Assembly (NCBI GenBank): GCA_963745945.1
Contig: CAVUZG010000004.1
Span: 1,488,001-1,552,000 of the forward strand
Length of the DNA stretch: 64,000 nucleotides
Direction: 5' to 3'
Source of the DNA: DATFVA01 sp963745945
GTDB taxonomy: Bacteria; Bacteroidota; Ignavibacteria; Ignavibacteriales; Ignavibacteriaceae
Below the pieces are notes generated by a model, which had not been told where the DNA came from, ran no database searches, and worked only from the letters and a program-made list of their open reading frames with translations. Both the position numbers and the translations under genes were made by a program. Below, in pieces: positions 17,123-25,440 of this stretch (positions are counted from its first letter, which is position 1; each line of letters starts with the position of its first letter).

Positions 17123-18442
17123 TCATTCCGGTTTTACAGTAGGATTCGTTGCCTGCTCAACGCCTTCAGCAATCTGCGGAAGAATACCCATACTTTGGTA
17201 AATTGGTCTTACAAGTTTTCTTATAACCGGAAGTTTTGTAAGATAAAAACCACCGCCAATAACACATACAGATCCGCTCATTAAAATTGCTGCAGGTGCT
17301 CCAACTGCACTTCCTATTCCTCCTGCAAGCAAACTTCCAAACGGACTCATCCCCCTGAAAGCCATGGAATAAAAACTCATTACTCTTCCACGTTTGTTTT
17401 CTTCAGATAAAGTTTGGAGCAAAGTATTTGTTGAGGCTACATCAAGCATCATTCCCAGTCCGGCAAATGCCATTATAGATAATGACAGAAAAAATATCCT
17501 GGAAAAAGAAAATATTATAAGACTCAATCCAAATAAAATAACAGCAAAGCCAATTAGTTTGCCAAGACCGAGAACGTTTTTTTTGTTTAGTAAATAAAAC
17601 GCTCCGACCAGGGCTCCAGTTCCATATGCACTCATCAGGAAACCGAATGTATCTGCACCTCCTCCGAGATATTCTTTTGCAATTACAGGCGCAAGTAAAG
17701 TAATTGAAGTACTCATAAGGCTGACAACACTCAAAAGTATTATCAGGTAACGGATAGGAGCAAAACCAAAAGTGTATTTAAAACCTTCGGACAATTCTTT
17801 AAATACTTTTGATTCTTTAATTTTATGACGCAAAGGCTCAACTTCCATTTTTAATAAAGATACAACCACAGCCAGAAAACTGATTGCATTAATAAGGAAA
17901 CACCAGCCTTCACCAGCAGTAGCGATAAGAATACCGGCAATAGATGGTCCTACAAGTCTTGCAGCGTTTACCATTGAAGAATTAAATGCGATTGCATTTC
18001 CAAGGTCTTCTTTTTTATTATCAATCATTTCAACAACAAATGCCTGACGGATAGGCATATCAAAGGCGTTTATTATTCCCAGAATTACGCTAAGAACTAT
18101 AAGCTGCCAGATCTGGATAGATTCAGTAAAAACAAGAAATGAAAGAACCGAAGCCTGGATGAGTGCAAGAGTTTGGGTGTACAATAATAATTTATGACGG
18201 TTGGCTTTATCAGCAAGCACACCGGCAAAAGGAGCGATGACAAACAAAGGTAATTGCCCGGAAAATCCGACAATGCCAAGCATAAAAGCTGAATTGGTAA
18301 GCCTGTAAACCAGCCAGGTTACCGCAACCTGCTGTATCCAGGTTCCGATAAGTGAAAGACTTTGTCCTGATACAAACAACCTGAAATTTTTATGTTCTAA
18401 TGCCCGAAAAGCAAGTTTAAAATTATTTTTATTAAAATTCAT
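17123..18442 (-). CDS. MFS efflux transporter (EntS/DHA3-like)
   Basis: A major facilitator of about 439 residues with 12 predicted helices, of the EntS-like exporter group: FRLFVSGQSLSLIGTWIQQVA at the N terminus and the loop motif GVLADKANRHKLL after helix 2, with MPIRQAFVVEMI and NAIAFNSSMVNAARLVGPSIAG in the middle, which are typical of this subfamily. Export of a siderophore, drug or other small molecule is likely; substrate unknown. The frame opens with a TTG at 18505, but the ATG at 18442 begins the conserved region after a stretch that looks like untranslated leader, so it is chosen. Confidence 0.85.
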   Translation of the reverse strand: MNFNKNNFKLAFRALEHKNFRLFVSGQSLSLIGTWIQQVAVTWLVYRLTNSAFMLGIVGFSGQLPLFVIAPFAGVLADKANRHKLLLYTQTLALIQASVLSFLVFTESIQIWQLIVLSVILGIINAFDMPIRQAFVVEMIDNKKEDLGNAIAFNSSMVNAARLVGPSIAGILIATAGEGWCFLINAISFLAVVVSLLKMEVEPLRHKIKESKVFKELSEGFKYTFGFAPIRYLIILLSVVSLMSTSITLLAPVIAKEYLGGGADTFGFLMSAYGTGALVGAFYLLNKKNVLGLGKLIGFAVILFGLSLIIFSFSRIFFLSLSIMAFAGLGMMLDVASTNTLLQTLSEENKRGRVMSFYSMAFRGMSPFGSLLAGGIGSAVGAPAAILMSGSVCVIGGGFYLTKLPVIRKLVRPIYQSMGILPQIAEGVEQATNPTVKPE

Positions 18443-18664
18443 ACTATAAAAAATATGAGAAATCTGCTTAACTAATATAATGGGAGGAGCAATGAAAAAA
18501 CCCAATTAATTTCAGAGTATTTACAAAATCACCTTTTTTATTTCCTAAAATCTTTTCCTATTAACTTTAAGAGAGAGTTTTAATAACTCACTTACTCCAC
18601 CGGTTTGTTGAGTTCCCTTATAAATAAGAGTATATTTAACTACTAATTTTTTACGAGGTTAAAG

Positions 18665-19630
18665 ATGGAAAACTTAAACCTCCCACTTCTCCGGAAACAA
18701 TTGACCGAGCGCAGGGAACGACTCGAGACCAGTGCAAAAAATCTTCCTGATCCAGTTAAGATATACAGATTATTACAGCAAATCGACCGTACTCTTGAAC
18801 GTATAGATAAATGCAACTTCGGAATCTGTGAAGTCTGCCACGATCCTATTGAACCCGAAAGACTTGCGTTTGATCCTATGATAACTGTTTGCCTTGATCA
18901 TATCAGTAAAGAACAAAAGCATGCTCTTGAAGATGATCTTGAGCTTGCTGGTAAAATTCAGAGAGGATACCTTCCCAAAGAAACTATAGTTGTAAATGGA
19001 TGGGAATTCAGTTACAAATACAAACCAGCCGGAATTGTAAGCGGTGATTTCTGCGATTTTATTCCCATAGATAACAGCTCATTCTTTTTTGCCTTAGGTG
19101 ATGTTTCAGGAAAGGGAATATCGGCTTCCTTAATGATGTCACAACTTCATGCATTAACACGTAGTTTTGTTTCATTTGGTTTTCCGCTTAACGAAATGGT
19201 TAAAAGAATTAACAGGTTATTCTGTGAAAGTATTTTATCAAATAATTTTGCAACAATGGTTTTCGGGAAAGCCGGTTCAAACGGAACCATAGAATTTTGT
19301 ATTGCCGGACATAATCCCCCTATGCTGCTTAAAGCAAATGAAATAACAAAAATAAATGCCACAGGCATACCGGTAGGATTATTTTGTAATTCCAATTATG
19401 ATGTTTCCGAATTTTCACTTGACCCGGGAAATACAATTCTATTTTACACCGATGGTATTACCGAGTCTTTTTCAAATTCAAAGCCATACGGAGAACACAG
19501 GTTAACCGAAAATTTTTTATCTGCAGGAGGGAAAAGCAGCGAATTGATTATTAAAGATATAATTACTGATCATAGTTTGTTCATGAAAGATTCAAAAGTA
19601 ACAGATGATATTACTAGTTGCTGTTCTTAA
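18665..19630 (+). CDS. PP2C/SpoIIE-type phosphatase with N-terminal DksA/TraR-like zinc finger
   Basis: A 321-residue cytoplasmic protein. Residues 1-80 form a helical hairpin plus zinc finger like DksA/TraR (C50, C55, C58 and a Cys near 78, in CNFGICEVCHDPIEPERLAF). Residues ~95-321 are a SpoIIE/RsbU-type PP2C serine phosphatase: LAGKIQRGYLPK, SGDFCDF, metal-binding DVSGKG (D146) and FYTDGITES. Such proteins dephosphorylate anti-sigma-factor antagonists. Fusion of a DksA-like finger to the phosphatase is known in relatives and could tie it to RNA polymerase (inference). ATG preceded by ACGAGGTTAAAG. A strong hairpin terminator follows. Confidence 0.87.
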   Translation: MENLNLPLLRKQLTERRERLETSAKNLPDPVKIYRLLQQIDRTLERIDKCNFGICEVCHDPIEPERLAFDPMITVCLDHISKEQKHALEDDLELAGKIQRGYLPKETIVVNGWEFSYKYKPAGIVSGDFCDFIPIDNSSFFFALGDVSGKGISASLMMSQLHALTRSFVSFGFPLNEMVKRINRLFCESILSNNFATMVFGKAGSNGTIEFCIAGHNPPMLLKANEITKINATGIPVGLFCNSNYDVSEFSLDPGNTILFYTDGITESFSNSKPYGEHRLTENFLSAGGKSSELIIKDIITDHSLFMKDSKVTDDITSCCS

Positions 19631-19667
19631 GAAGATTTGAAATCTTATAACTCACTGAATAAAAAGA

Positions 19668-19705
19668 AAAATCCTCCCGTAAAAAAACACAGGAGGATTT
19701 TCTTC
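19668..19705 (+). terminator. Rho-independent terminator after the phosphatase gene
   Basis: AAAATCCTCC (19668-19677) pairs with GGAGGATTTT (19692-19701), 10 bp, and is followed by a T-rich stretch. It lies 38 bases after the phosphatase stop. Confidence 0.85.
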
Positions 19706-19766
19706 ATTTGGGGTAGGAACAGAACTATTTTAATAAATTCATCTTCCCCGCTTAATCTGAAAATAA

Positions 19767-19800
19767 AGGGAAGTCTGCTTAACAAACAGCATACTTCCCT
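19767..19800 (-). terminator. Hairpin terminator after the secreted protein gene 19821-21206
   Basis: AGGGAAGT (19767-19774) pairs with ACTTCCCT (19793-19800), extended by TGCT/AGCA with one mismatch. On the minus strand the stem is followed by TTATTTTC. It is just past the stop of the gene at 19821. Confidence 0.75.
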
Positions 19801-19820
19801 GAGTTAGCTTTCTCTCTCTC

Positions 19821-21206
19821 CTACTTAAGCAAATTCATTTTAATAGTTGAACTGAAACTTCCTGCACTCATTCTGACAATGTAAATTCCGCTTGCAAGAT
19901 TTTTTGCATCAAACGTAGCTTGATGATGTCCTTCCGTTTGTACTTCGTTAGCAAGTACAGCAACTTCTTCTCCTGTTATATTATATACTTTAATACTTAC
20001 AAAAGACTGCTGTGGAATGGAGTAGCTGATATTTGTTGTTGGATTAAAAGGATTAGGATAATTCTGATCCAACGAAAATTCTGATGGAATTGAAATTTCA
20101 ACATTTACAACATCAGAATATTCATATGCACCATTAAAGTCTGTTTGTTTTAACCTGTAGGAATAAGAACCGGCACCAAGCTGATCATCACTGAATGAAT
20201 AGGAATGTTGTTCTGTGGATGTACCGAAACCAGGGACATAACCAACTTCCTTCCAGTTTGATTTGTCTGACTTCCTTTCGATACTGAATCCTTGATTATT
20301 AGTTTCGGTAGCAGTATTCCAGTATAAGACAGCCGAAGTTCCGTTAGCATTAGCTGAGAATGAACTTAGTTCAACCGGAACCGGCGGGCAGTCTCCGTCT
20401 ATGCTGAAACCGGTAACTGTTTCATACTGACCAAAGGTTCCTATTTCGGTTGATGTTCCATTTGTTATATCAACAAGCCTGAATGAACCACCTTCACTGA
20501 AAAAGCCGTCTGACCAATAGCCTGACCAATATAAGTTTCCGTTTTCAGGATTGAAGTCCATATCCTGGCTAAATCCAGTTACCATTGCTAAGCCTAAATC
20601 TGTTCCTATTGCAGTTGCAACGCCGGTTGTTAAATCCAGCGAGTTTAATACTGCAGTTGATGATGCTCCGATTTCAATGTTTATTAAATATGCATTACCA
20701 TCACAATCTATTGCCATAGCAACAGGCAGATTTGCATTTTGTACCTGTCCTACTACTGTTAGTTCACCGGTTGCAATGTTCAGTGTATAAAGATCTGAAG
20801 CAGTTCCAAAATCATCTCCGCTTATCACATACCAGGTATCCGTTATTCTGTTGTAAGCCATTCCTTTAATACTGGTCTGACCTGATGCAAGTGGACCAAC
20901 TGGTGCAAGGCTGTCACCTGTTAATGTGGAGAAGTTGACATACCATAAATAATAGCTTGCCGGGTAATTAAAATCAGACATTATTGCATATTGTCCTACT
21001 ATATCATTATTATCTGCAGTTGCAGGATAGTATGAACTTCCCTGGGGAAGAAAATTAATTGAAGTAAATGCACCTGTCCCGAGATCGATAGTACCGTAAG
21101 TAAAAAAAGCACCATCAAAGGTATAAGTTGTTGTCTGTGCCTGGGTACCGGAAGTGACTGCCAGAAACAGCAGGACAGCAATGAGATTAGTTAATTTTTT
21201 ACACAT
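19821..21206 (-). CDS. Secreted beta-propeller protein with type IX sorting domain
   Basis: A 461-residue exported protein. A signal peptide (MCKKLTNLIAVLLFLAVTSG ending near TQAQ) is followed by propeller-like repeats (AYNRITDTWYVISGDDFG, LYTLNIATGELTVVGQ, LDLTTGVATAIGT) to about residue 275. Then come a fibronectin-like module (VELSSFSANANG ... SYSYRLKQTDFNG) and the C-terminal domain NYPNPFNPTTNISYSIP ... LASGIYIVRM ... KMNLLK. The last part is the usual type IX secretion/cell-surface anchoring signal. No enzymatic motif was seen; the protein probably binds or lies on the cell surface. Confidence 0.83.
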   Translation of the reverse strand: MCKKLTNLIAVLLFLAVTSGTQAQTTTYTFDGAFFTYGTIDLGTGAFTSINFLPQGSSYYPATADNNDIVGQYAIMSDFNYPASYYLWYVNFSTLTGDSLAPVGPLASGQTSIKGMAYNRITDTWYVISGDDFGTASDLYTLNIATGELTVVGQVQNANLPVAMAIDCDGNAYLINIEIGASSTAVLNSLDLTTGVATAIGTDLGLAMVTGFSQDMDFNPENGNLYWSGYWSDGFFSEGGSFRLVDITNGTSTEIGTFGQYETVTGFSIDGDCPPVPVELSSFSANANGTSAVLYWNTATETNNQGFSIERKSDKSNWKEVGYVPGFGTSTEQHSYSFSDDQLGAGSYSYRLKQTDFNGAYEYSDVVNVEISIPSEFSLDQNYPNPFNPTTNISYSIPQQSFVSIKVYNITGEEVAVLANEVQTEGHHQATFDAKNLASGIYIVRMSAGSFSSTIKMNLLK

Positions 21207-21244
21207 AGAGTTCTCCTGAGAAAATGAATAAGTTGTTAGATAGA

Positions 21245-22885
21245 TTATTTAATTAATATCATTTTTTTGCTTGAGATATAATTTCCCGATTGACCGTTAA
21301 CGGATTGAGCTTCAAGTCTGTATACATATATGCCGCTTGCTAATCCGGAGCCATCAAAATTTGTTTCATATGTTCCCTGGTTTTTCACACCATCAATCAA
21401 TGTTGCAATTTTTTCACCTAAAGTGTTATATACAGTAAGCTTTACCTGAGATTTCTGAGGGAGAGAGAAATTAATTTTTGTTGTGGGATTAAATGGATTC
21501 GGATAATTTTGATTTAATGAAAATTCATTAATCGCATTTGTATTAACTTCAACTATGTTTGAATAAGTAAATGTTCCATCCAGATTCAGTTGCTTAAGTC
21601 TGTAGGAATAATTACCCGATGTTGTTGAGTTATCTGTAAAATTGTATGAATTAATTTCAGTTGTTGTACCATTTCCGGGAACGTAACCGATTTTTTTCCA
21701 TTCTGAAGATTGAATTTTTCTTTCAACATCAAAGCCGCGGTTATTTACTTCGCTGCCAGTAATCCATTCAAGCATCACCTTTCCATTTTCCAAATTTGCA
21801 GTAAAAGACTTTAACTCCACGGGTGTAGGATTTTCAAGCTTTACAACGAATGCATCCGGCCCACCAGAAGGAGGATAAGCGGTTCCTACAATCGTCAACC
21901 CATCTGCAGAAATTGAATTTGCGAAAGGAAAATACCAACCGGAAATACCGGTAATGCCAAGGCTATCGATGAGATAATCTTTAAGATAAAGAATATCCTG
22001 CCATTGTGGTCTTTTAATAAATGCCTGGTAATTTCCCACCCCGATACTGACATAACCTATTACTATATTATTATCGGAAATATCCTTAGCATAACTTGCA
22101 TAGTTCAGATAATTTGTGGTAATCCACTCCATACCTGTAGCTTCAGACCATACGAAAGGAGCTCCTACAGATCCGCCGACAATTTTACTTCCATCTGAAT
22201 TTAGCCCCTCGCATTGTCCAGCAGGATAAGTTGTATCGTATCCGCCCATATAATGTGGTGCCGGATCCCAGTAAAATGCTCTTCTGTCGGGACCGTTTGC
22301 CTCACCATCCCATCCAACAATTCTGAATCCGGTTGCGGTTGTTGCCACATCATTTGCACGGCTGCTGCCTCCACCTGTTCTGCCAAGCATATGTATTCCT
22401 GATGCATCCCAATAACATGCTTCCGCTTTGTACGTTGGAAGCCATTGCATTCCAACTATTATTGATCCGTCAGCACTTATTCCATAGCCATAATTATATG
22501 ACATTTCATCAAGTACCGGATAACCCGGATAGCCGGGTAATGAATCCCACACACCATTTTCATTATATCCTGCACGCAGCGTTGGATTTCCATTTGGAGC
22601 TATCAAATTAGAATCAATATAAGATCCTGCAACGATTCCATTATCTGAAACTCCGAACGCTTCACTATAATTAATCAGATTAAGATTAATTCTTCCTGTA
22701 CTTTCAGACCAAATAAAAGCAGGTGCCGGATAATTATTACCGCAAACATAAGTACCGTTATTTGAAACCTTTGCTGCTCCTCCTTGTCCCAAATCTATAA
22801 ATTGGGCTGAAGTTTGAGCCTGCGTGGCTGTAAGAAATCCGGTAATGATGATAAAAAGAAAATTTACTATCTGAATATTTTTCAT
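21245..22885 (-). CDS. Secreted HAF-type repeat protein with type IX sorting domain (paralogue A)
   Basis: A 546-residue exported protein. Signal peptide (MKNIQIVNFLFIIITGFLTA, cleavage near TQAQ), then residues ~30-350 with repeats of the form GVSDNGIVAGSYID, GISADGSIIVGMQW, GLNSDGSKIVGGS and SISADGLTIVGTAY. These fit the extracellular HAF repeat family, which probably folds as a propeller. The C-terminal fibronectin-like module and sorting domain (NYPNPFNPTTKINFSLP ... KKMILIK) follow. It is a tandem paralogue of the next gene upstream, with a 30-base gap. Function unknown; surface location is likely. Confidence 0.83.
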   Translation of the reverse strand: MKNIQIVNFLFIIITGFLTATQAQTSAQFIDLGQGGAAKVSNNGTYVCGNNYPAPAFIWSESTGRINLNLINYSEAFGVSDNGIVAGSYIDSNLIAPNGNPTLRAGYNENGVWDSLPGYPGYPVLDEMSYNYGYGISADGSIIVGMQWLPTYKAEACYWDASGIHMLGRTGGGSSRANDVATTATGFRIVGWDGEANGPDRRAFYWDPAPHYMGGYDTTYPAGQCEGLNSDGSKIVGGSVGAPFVWSEATGMEWITTNYLNYASYAKDISDNNIVIGYVSIGVGNYQAFIKRPQWQDILYLKDYLIDSLGITGISGWYFPFANSISADGLTIVGTAYPPSGGPDAFVVKLENPTPVELKSFTANLENGKVMLEWITGSEVNNRGFDVERKIQSSEWKKIGYVPGNGTTTEINSYNFTDNSTTSGNYSYRLKQLNLDGTFTYSNIVEVNTNAINEFSLNQNYPNPFNPTTKINFSLPQKSQVKLTVYNTLGEKIATLIDGVKNQGTYETNFDGSGLASGIYVYRLEAQSVNGQSGNYISSKKMILIK

Positions 22886-22915
22886 TTTTTCTTAATCAAT
22901 TGTTTTAAAGACTAA

Positions 22916-24523
22916 TTACTTAATCAGTATCATTTTTTTAGTTGCAGTAAAATTTTCTGCCTGTAGACGATATATGTAAGTTCCGCTTGCCAGGTTTTTA
23001 CCATCAAACTCTACCTTATAGTTTCCCGCTTCTTTCACTTCATTTACAAGTTTTTCAACCTGTTCACCTATCATATTGTAGATGGTAAGCTGAACAAAAC
23101 TTTTTTGGGGAAGTGAAAACGAAATAATAGTTGAAGGGTTAAACGGGTTCGGGTAATTCTGGTTCAGTGAAAATTCTGAAATTGCATTAACATCAGCTTC
23201 GATGACGTTCGAATAATTTGTTGATCCATCCAAATCAATTTGTTTCAACCTGTAAGAATATTTCGCAGAAGTGTTAACATTATCCGTAAAAGTATAAGAA
23301 GATTTATTTGTGGTTGTTCCGTTACCTTTAACAAAACCTATTTGCTGCCAATCCGAATTTTGAGTTTTTCTTTCGACTGCAAATCCTGAATTATTCGTTT
23401 CTGTAGCTGTACTCCAGTTAAGATTTACATTTGATTTAATGACCGAAGCAGTAAAGGACAATAACTCTACAGGAACGGGTTGGTCAATTTTTAAAATCAA
23501 TGCTTCCGGAAATTGGGCTCCGGGCGGATATGCAGAAATGCCTATAGTTCTGCCATCAGCTGAAATAGCCTGACCAAATGCAAAATACCAGTTACTATAA
23601 CCGGGAATACCGAGTGAATCATTAATGAATGTTGATAAATAAACTATATCCGACCAGCCCGGTTTTTTAATAAACGCACGATAATTAAAGCTGCCCGGAT
23701 CAACATAACCTACAATAATTCCATTATCCGAAACACCAAGTGCCTGACCAGTCCAGTACAGTGATGAGTCTGCAACAACCTGCTGCATACCGGTTGCTCC
23801 GGTCCATATAAATGGCCAGACTGAACCACCAACAATTACGCTTCCATCAGAGTTCATTCCGTTACATTCCCCTACCAGGTAAGTAGGATCAAACCCTCCC
23901 ATAAAGTGAGGTGCGGGGTCCCAGTAAAAAGCTCTCCGGTCTGGTCCGGTTGTAGTTCCGTCCCAGCCCGCTATAATTGATCCGTCATTTGATATTACAT
24001 TTGCTCGACTGTTAGAACCGCCTGTTTGTCCTAATAAACCAATTCCCGTATCCGGGATTGACCAATAACAAGCTTCAACATGCCAGTTAGTATGCCAGAC
24101 CATTCCGACGATTTTTGTACCTTCACTGTTTATTCCATAAGCATGTGTAAAATCATGATCATCTAACGGTGGAACACCCGGAAGACCTTCGAGACCATAC
24201 CACTGATTGTTAGCGAAATAACCGGCACGAAGAACAGGACTGCCTCCAACTGTTAAATTTGAATCGAGAAATCTTCCAACTACTATTCCATTATCAGAAA
24301 CCCCGTATCCTTCACCTTCAACATTTCCGATATTGATTTTACCCGTTGCTTCGGACCATAAGTAAGGCGGATTTGGATAATTACTTCCGCAGACATATAT
24401 CCCATTATTTGAAATATCGCTTATTCCTCCGCTTCCAATATCGATAATTTCTGAAGTTGTCTGGGCTGATAGCTGTGAAAAACTGATTATCAGCGAAATA
24501 ATAATAATTGTCGAAGTTTTCAT
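22916..24523 (-). CDS. Secreted HAF-type repeat protein with type IX sorting domain (paralogue B)
   Basis: A 535-residue paralogue of the gene at 21245, with the same architecture: signal peptide (MKTSTIIIISLIISFSQLSAQ), HAF-like repeats (GVSDNGIVVGRFLD, GINSEGTKIVGMVW, GMNSDGSVIVGGS, GVSDNGIIVGYV), a conserved segment GPDRRAFYWDPAPH shared with the paralogue, a fibronectin-like module and the sorting domain NYPNPFNPSTIISFSLP ... KKMILIK. It is likely first in a two-gene transcript. The pair arose by tandem duplication and has diverged mainly in repeat loops. Confidence 0.83.
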   Translation of the reverse strand: MKTSTIIIISLIISFSQLSAQTTSEIIDIGSGGISDISNNGIYVCGSNYPNPPYLWSEATGKINIGNVEGEGYGVSDNGIVVGRFLDSNLTVGGSPVLRAGYFANNQWYGLEGLPGVPPLDDHDFTHAYGINSEGTKIVGMVWHTNWHVEACYWSIPDTGIGLLGQTGGSNSRANVISNDGSIIAGWDGTTTGPDRRAFYWDPAPHFMGGFDPTYLVGECNGMNSDGSVIVGGSVWPFIWTGATGMQQVVADSSLYWTGQALGVSDNGIIVGYVDPGSFNYRAFIKKPGWSDIVYLSTFINDSLGIPGYSNWYFAFGQAISADGRTIGISAYPPGAQFPEALILKIDQPVPVELLSFTASVIKSNVNLNWSTATETNNSGFAVERKTQNSDWQQIGFVKGNGTTTNKSSYTFTDNVNTSAKYSYRLKQIDLDGSTNYSNVIEADVNAISEFSLNQNYPNPFNPSTIISFSLPQKSFVQLTIYNMIGEQVEKLVNEVKEAGNYKVEFDGKNLASGTYIYRLQAENFTATKKMILIK

Positions 24524-24653
24524 GGAATTACCTTTGAATTTGAATGATGCAAAAGTAATATATGGGGCGAGTTACTTACTTATGATTTTTGTTCAATTAG
24601 TTGTGAATTTTGCGCAGGCTTTGAAAAGCGGAAAAAATGAGGGATTAATGATT

Positions 24654-25440
24654 TTATTTATTTGCTTTCAAATATTCACTTGGTGTGCAGCCAAATTTTT
24701 CTTTAAAACTATGGGTAAAGCTCGGGGTGTCGCTAAAACCTATTTTATAAGCTACTTCAGTAATATTACCCGCTTTACTCTTTAAAAGTTGAGAGGCATA
24801 ATCTAATTTAGTAGAACGGATGAGCTTTCCGGCGGATTGATTTATTGTCCCGTTTAATTTCCTGTTCAACTGGGAGACACTCATTCCCACTTCTTCTGCA
24901 AGAATAGTCACAGTGAAACCAGGATCTTCTAAATGATCTTTTATAATAGAGAACACTTTAGCAAGGAATTCCCGGTCAATTGGTTTCGCATCAATTTCAC
25001 TCGGGTTTATTGCACTTATTTCTTTATATTTTTCCTTTAACAGTCTTCTTAGTTTTATTAGATTTCCAACCCTGGCATGCAGTTCCTTTGTGCTGAATGG
25101 TTTTATAAGATAATCATCCACTCCAATATCGAGACCTTTTAGTTTACTTTCTTCATCGGCTTTAGCAGTTAACATAATTATTGGAATATGACTGGTTTTA
25201 TTATCGGTTTTTAATTTGCCTGTAAGTTCAAACCCATTCATTGCAGGCATCATTACATCTGTAAGAATCATGTCAGGTATTGATGTAAATGCTTTTCTTA
25301 CACCCTCTTCACCATTTTTCGCTTCAATAACTTTGTAATTCTGTTCCAGGTTTTCCTTTAATGTACCCACGCATGTCAAAATTATCTTCAACAACAAGTA
25401 TTACTTCCTTAGTAGAATCATCTTCATCAGTTTCACTCAT
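24654..25440 (-). pseudogene. AraC-type response regulator, one frameshift in the receiver domain
   Basis: The frame beginning at the ATG at 25440 gives EVILVVEDNFDMRGYI, the start of a receiver domain with its acidic residues. The continuation (KENLEQNYKVIEAKNGEEG..., phospho-Asp in LTDVMMPAMNGF, Lys in DDYLIKPFS) is in another frame, open from about 25397 to 24654. One extra base in ATTAAAGGAAAA near 25358 accounts for the break. An AraC-family HTH (MSVSQLNRKLNG, YKIGFSDTPSFTHSFKEKFG) ends the protein, about 261 residues when restored. The ATG overlaps the stop of the sensor kinase (ATGAGTGA), so the two are a coupled two-component pair, elsewhere often fused as hybrid systems. Confidence 0.85.
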
